Part shown: one piece after another, positions 5,417 through 6,773 of the stretch
How the letters are laid out: every line of letters starts with the position of its first letter
How positions within the stretch are numbered: position 1 is the stretch's first letter
From: Candidatus Hecatellales archaeon
GTDB lineage: Archaea > Thermoproteota > Bathyarchaeia > Hecatellales > Hecatellaceae
DNA length: 6,773 nt
NCBI GenBank assembly: GCA_003662305.1
Contig: QMXU01000054.1
Span: forward strand, 1 to 6,773
Direction of reading: 5' to 3'
Notes under the pieces: generated by a model
Databases searched by the model: none
Told to the model about the DNA's origin: nothing
What the model saw: only the letters and a program-made list of their open reading frames with translations
Position numbers and translations under genes: made by a program

Positions 5417-6574
5417 ATGAAGCGTGTTGCCGAGATTCCAGTATCCAAACTTTTATCGGAGCCCTTAACGGTTCAGCCTTCAGACCTTCTGACGAAGGTT
5501 ATAGGCTTGATGAAAAAGGAAAACGTCTACGAGGTTCTCGCAGGCTTAAACGGGAAATTCGGTATTCTAACCACGAGAAGCATTTTATCCCGCTCCTTTA
5601 CCCCTGGGATGAAGGTTAAGAGCCTTCTCGAGCATGTTCCAGTTTTAACCCTTGAAGACCCCGTTGGGAAGGCTGCTGGAATCATGAGCCAGTACAGAGT
5701 TCGAAGCCTCCCCGTGGTTTCCAAGGGGAAGCTTGAAGGAGTTATCACAACCAAGTCCATCATCAGACGTATGGCGGAGGTAGGAGTGCCGAAGCTTAAA
5801 GCCAAACACATCATGACGAGAGATGTGATTTCCATAGGCTGGGGTGAAAGCCTGGCTAAGGCTAGGAAGCTCATGGTCAGCAAACGCATAGACCACCTGC
5901 CAGTTCTGAGAAGAAGGAGACCCGCCGGAATCTTCCTGTCAACCCACATAGTCTTCAGCCTTTACCCTACCGAAGCTGAAACCGTGGGAGAATGGGTTGG
6001 AGAGGCTGAAAGAAAACTTAAAGCCCCCGTAGGCGAATTTGCAGACGAAAACTTTCTTGCCTGCCGCCTGGATGAGCCAGCTCAGAACGTTATGAGGAGA
6101 ATGCTTGAGCATGAGACTACCTACATGCTGGTGGAGTTTCTAGACGAAATCCACGGAATAATAACCTGCCGAAACCTTGTCGCCCTGCTTCCTGAACCCG
6201 TGGAAATAGAGGTTCCCCTATACATCACCGGGCTGCCTGAAGACCCCTTCGAAGCTGAAGCAGCCAGAATAAAGTTTACAAGAGCCGTAAACCTGCTGGT
6301 TAAAAGCTTTCCGAACATCATGGAGGCAAGGTCTACAGTCAAGACCTCAGGCCCGAAAGGCGAGGGGAGACAGCGATACGAGGTTGACGTGAGAATCATA
6401 ACGCCGAAGCGCTCCTACACCTACAGGGACAGCGGCTGGGACCTAGCTCAAATCTACGACAACATAACGGCAAGGCTTAAGCGTATACCTGAAGAAAAGA
6501 AGCGTAGAAGAAGCGGAAAGCACAGCTTGGAAGCTGAAGGAAAAGTTTTTCAGTTCCGGTGGGGTGAGGGATAA
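5417..6574 (+). CDS. Four-CBS-domain protein fused to an HPF/S30AE-like domain; putative nucleotide-sensing ribosome hibernation factor
   Basis: Soluble 385-residue protein. Four CBS repeats, i.e. two Bateman modules that normally bind adenine nucleotides, lie at about 7-65, 66-123, 128-185 and 205-258. Marks are VRSLPVVSKGKLEGVITTKSI, the HIMTRDVISI start of repeat three with RIDHLPVLR, and YMLVEFLDEIHGIIT in repeat four. The remaining part, about 263-357, reads like a ribosome hibernation promoting factor fold (beta-alpha-beta-beta-beta-alpha). It has a strand VPLYITG, a long helix ending in VKSFPNI, strands ARSTVKTS, RYEVDVRII and RSYTYRDSG, and a last helix DLAQIYDNITARLKRI that matches the D-x-Y-x-A-I-D-x-x-x-x-K-L end of HPF. 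A basic tail KKRRRSGKHS follows and could touch rRNA. CBS calls are firm; the HPF resemblance is from pattern and predicted secondary structure; the ribosome role is inference. It sits 49 bases after DUF47 and 38 bases before a zinc-ribbon gene. Confidence 0.8.
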   Translation: MKRVAEIPVSKLLSEPLTVQPSDLLTKVIGLMKKENVYEVLAGLNGKFGILTTRSILSRSFTPGMKVKSLLEHVPVLTLEDPVGKAAGIMSQYRVRSLPVVSKGKLEGVITTKSIIRRMAEVGVPKLKAKHIMTRDVISIGWGESLAKARKLMVSKRIDHLPVLRRRRPAGIFLSTHIVFSLYPTEAETVGEWVGEAERKLKAPVGEFADENFLACRLDEPAQNVMRRMLEHETTYMLVEFLDEIHGIITCRNLVALLPEPVEIEVPLYITGLPEDPFEAEAARIKFTRAVNLLVKSFPNIMEARSTVKTSGPKGEGRQRYEVDVRIITPKRSYTYRDSGWDLAQIYDNITARLKRIPEEKKRRRSGKHSLEAEGKVFQFRWGEG

Positions 6575-6597
6575 TCGCTGGCTGCCTGAAGCATGCT

Positions 6598-6606
6598 AAG
6601 GCGGTG
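6598..6606 (+). promoter_or_regulatory. Likely ribosome binding site AAGGCGGTG for the 3'-terminal small gene
   Basis: GGCGGTG differs by one base from GGAGGTG and stands six bases before TTG at 6613. The GTG within it (6604) is in the same frame and is the alternative start, adding three residues, but it would have poorer spacing to any Shine-Dalgarno. Confidence 0.4.
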
Positions 6607-6612
6607 AAACCC

Positions 6613-6773
6613 TTGGCGAAATGCTCCATATGCGGGCTTGAAGTTGAAAAACCCCTAAAAACCTGGACGGTAGTGGTTGGAAAAAACAGGAGAACCAGGA
6701 TAACCTTCGGAACCTTCCTCTGCGAGAAATGCTGGAGAAAATTCAAAGCCTCCATAGGCAAGGAACTCAAGAA
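6613..6773 (+). CDS. Small zinc-ribbon protein, N-terminal part (3' truncated by window)
   Basis: An open frame continues to the window edge, 53 whole codons from TTG at 6613 (GTG at 6604 is the alternative). It has two CxxC knuckles, CSIC at residues 4-7 and CEKC at 37-40, about 30 residues apart. Between them is a basic, beta-rich stretch KPLKTWTVVVGKNRRTRITFGTF, then KFKASIGKELK. The layout fits a small nucleic-acid-binding or ribosome-associated zinc ribbon. The K-T-W...G-K-x-R-R...I-x-x-G-x-F order faintly recalls archaeal Cren7-type chromatin proteins with added zinc knuckles, but I do not assign it. It is not L24e, whose second pair is CxxxC. The 38-base gap from the CBS-HPF-like gene suggests co-transcription. 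The real start and C-terminus are uncertain. Confidence 0.6.
   Translation, partial: MAKCSICGLEVEKPLKTWTVVVGKNRRTRITFGTFLCEKCWRKFKASIGKELK

Noticed and set aside
5413..5619. 68-codon frame beginning at the first ATG before the CBS gene
   Set aside because: Its ATG abuts the Shine-Dalgarno and the protein has no recognisable pattern; the frame from 5417 encodes clear CBS repeats.
6477..6770. - strand frame at the right edge
   Set aside because: It overlaps the C-terminus of the CBS-HPF-like gene and the CxxC-containing + strand frame, which is the better coding candidate.
6613..6773. Ribosomal protein L24e as identity for the terminal zinc protein
   Set aside because: L24e has a CxxC...CxxxC arrangement and a different middle; here both pairs are CxxC.
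1..6773. CRISPR array, tRNA, insertion sequence or attachment site
   Set aside because: No spaced direct repeats, cloverleaf-like sequence, transposase motifs or terminal inverted repeats were seen on reading both strands.

Overview
The window looks like a compact piece of an archaeal chromosome. It carries three ribosomal proteins found only in archaea and eukaryotes (S27ae, S24e, S6e), the end of an archaeal GTP-dependent dephospho-CoA kinase, and a tungsten-enzyme/ferredoxin pair. Genes are tightly packed and several start with TTG behind strong Shine-Dalgarno sequences. A Thermoproteota-type anaerobe, perhaps Bathyarchaeia-like, is my guess. It rests on gene content and style, not on a phylogeny.

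Left part (1-823): the last ~90 codons of the CoA-pathway kinase run into S27ae on the + strand. S24e points back at them from the - strand, so the S27ae and S24e stop codons overlap. Middle (874-3545, all - strand): S6e is followed by a 140-residue ferredoxin with four [4Fe-4S] motifs. An ATGA overlap couples that to a 591-residue member of the aldehyde ferredoxin oxidoreductase (AOR) family. The pair should make one two-subunit aldehyde- or acid-converting oxidoreductase.

Right part (3635-6773, all + strand): a PiT-type phosphate permease is followed by its usual DUF47/PhoU-like partner. Next comes a 385-residue protein with four CBS domains fused to a C-terminal domain that resembles the ribosome hibernation factor (HPF/S30AE) fold. 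Last is a truncated small zinc-ribbon protein. A short AT-rich box between the divergent S6e and permease genes could drive transcription both ways.

The best candidate for something under-described is the CBS-HPF fusion. By design it would sense an adenine nucleotide with its CBS domains and act on ribosomes with its C-terminus. It lies just downstream of phosphate-uptake genes and near ribosomal-protein genes. The AOR is also a divergent subtype: it keeps the cluster cysteines but shows altered cofactor-side motifs. I see no mobile elements, CRISPR, tRNA or rRNA. No gene-free stretch exceeds about 105 bases.
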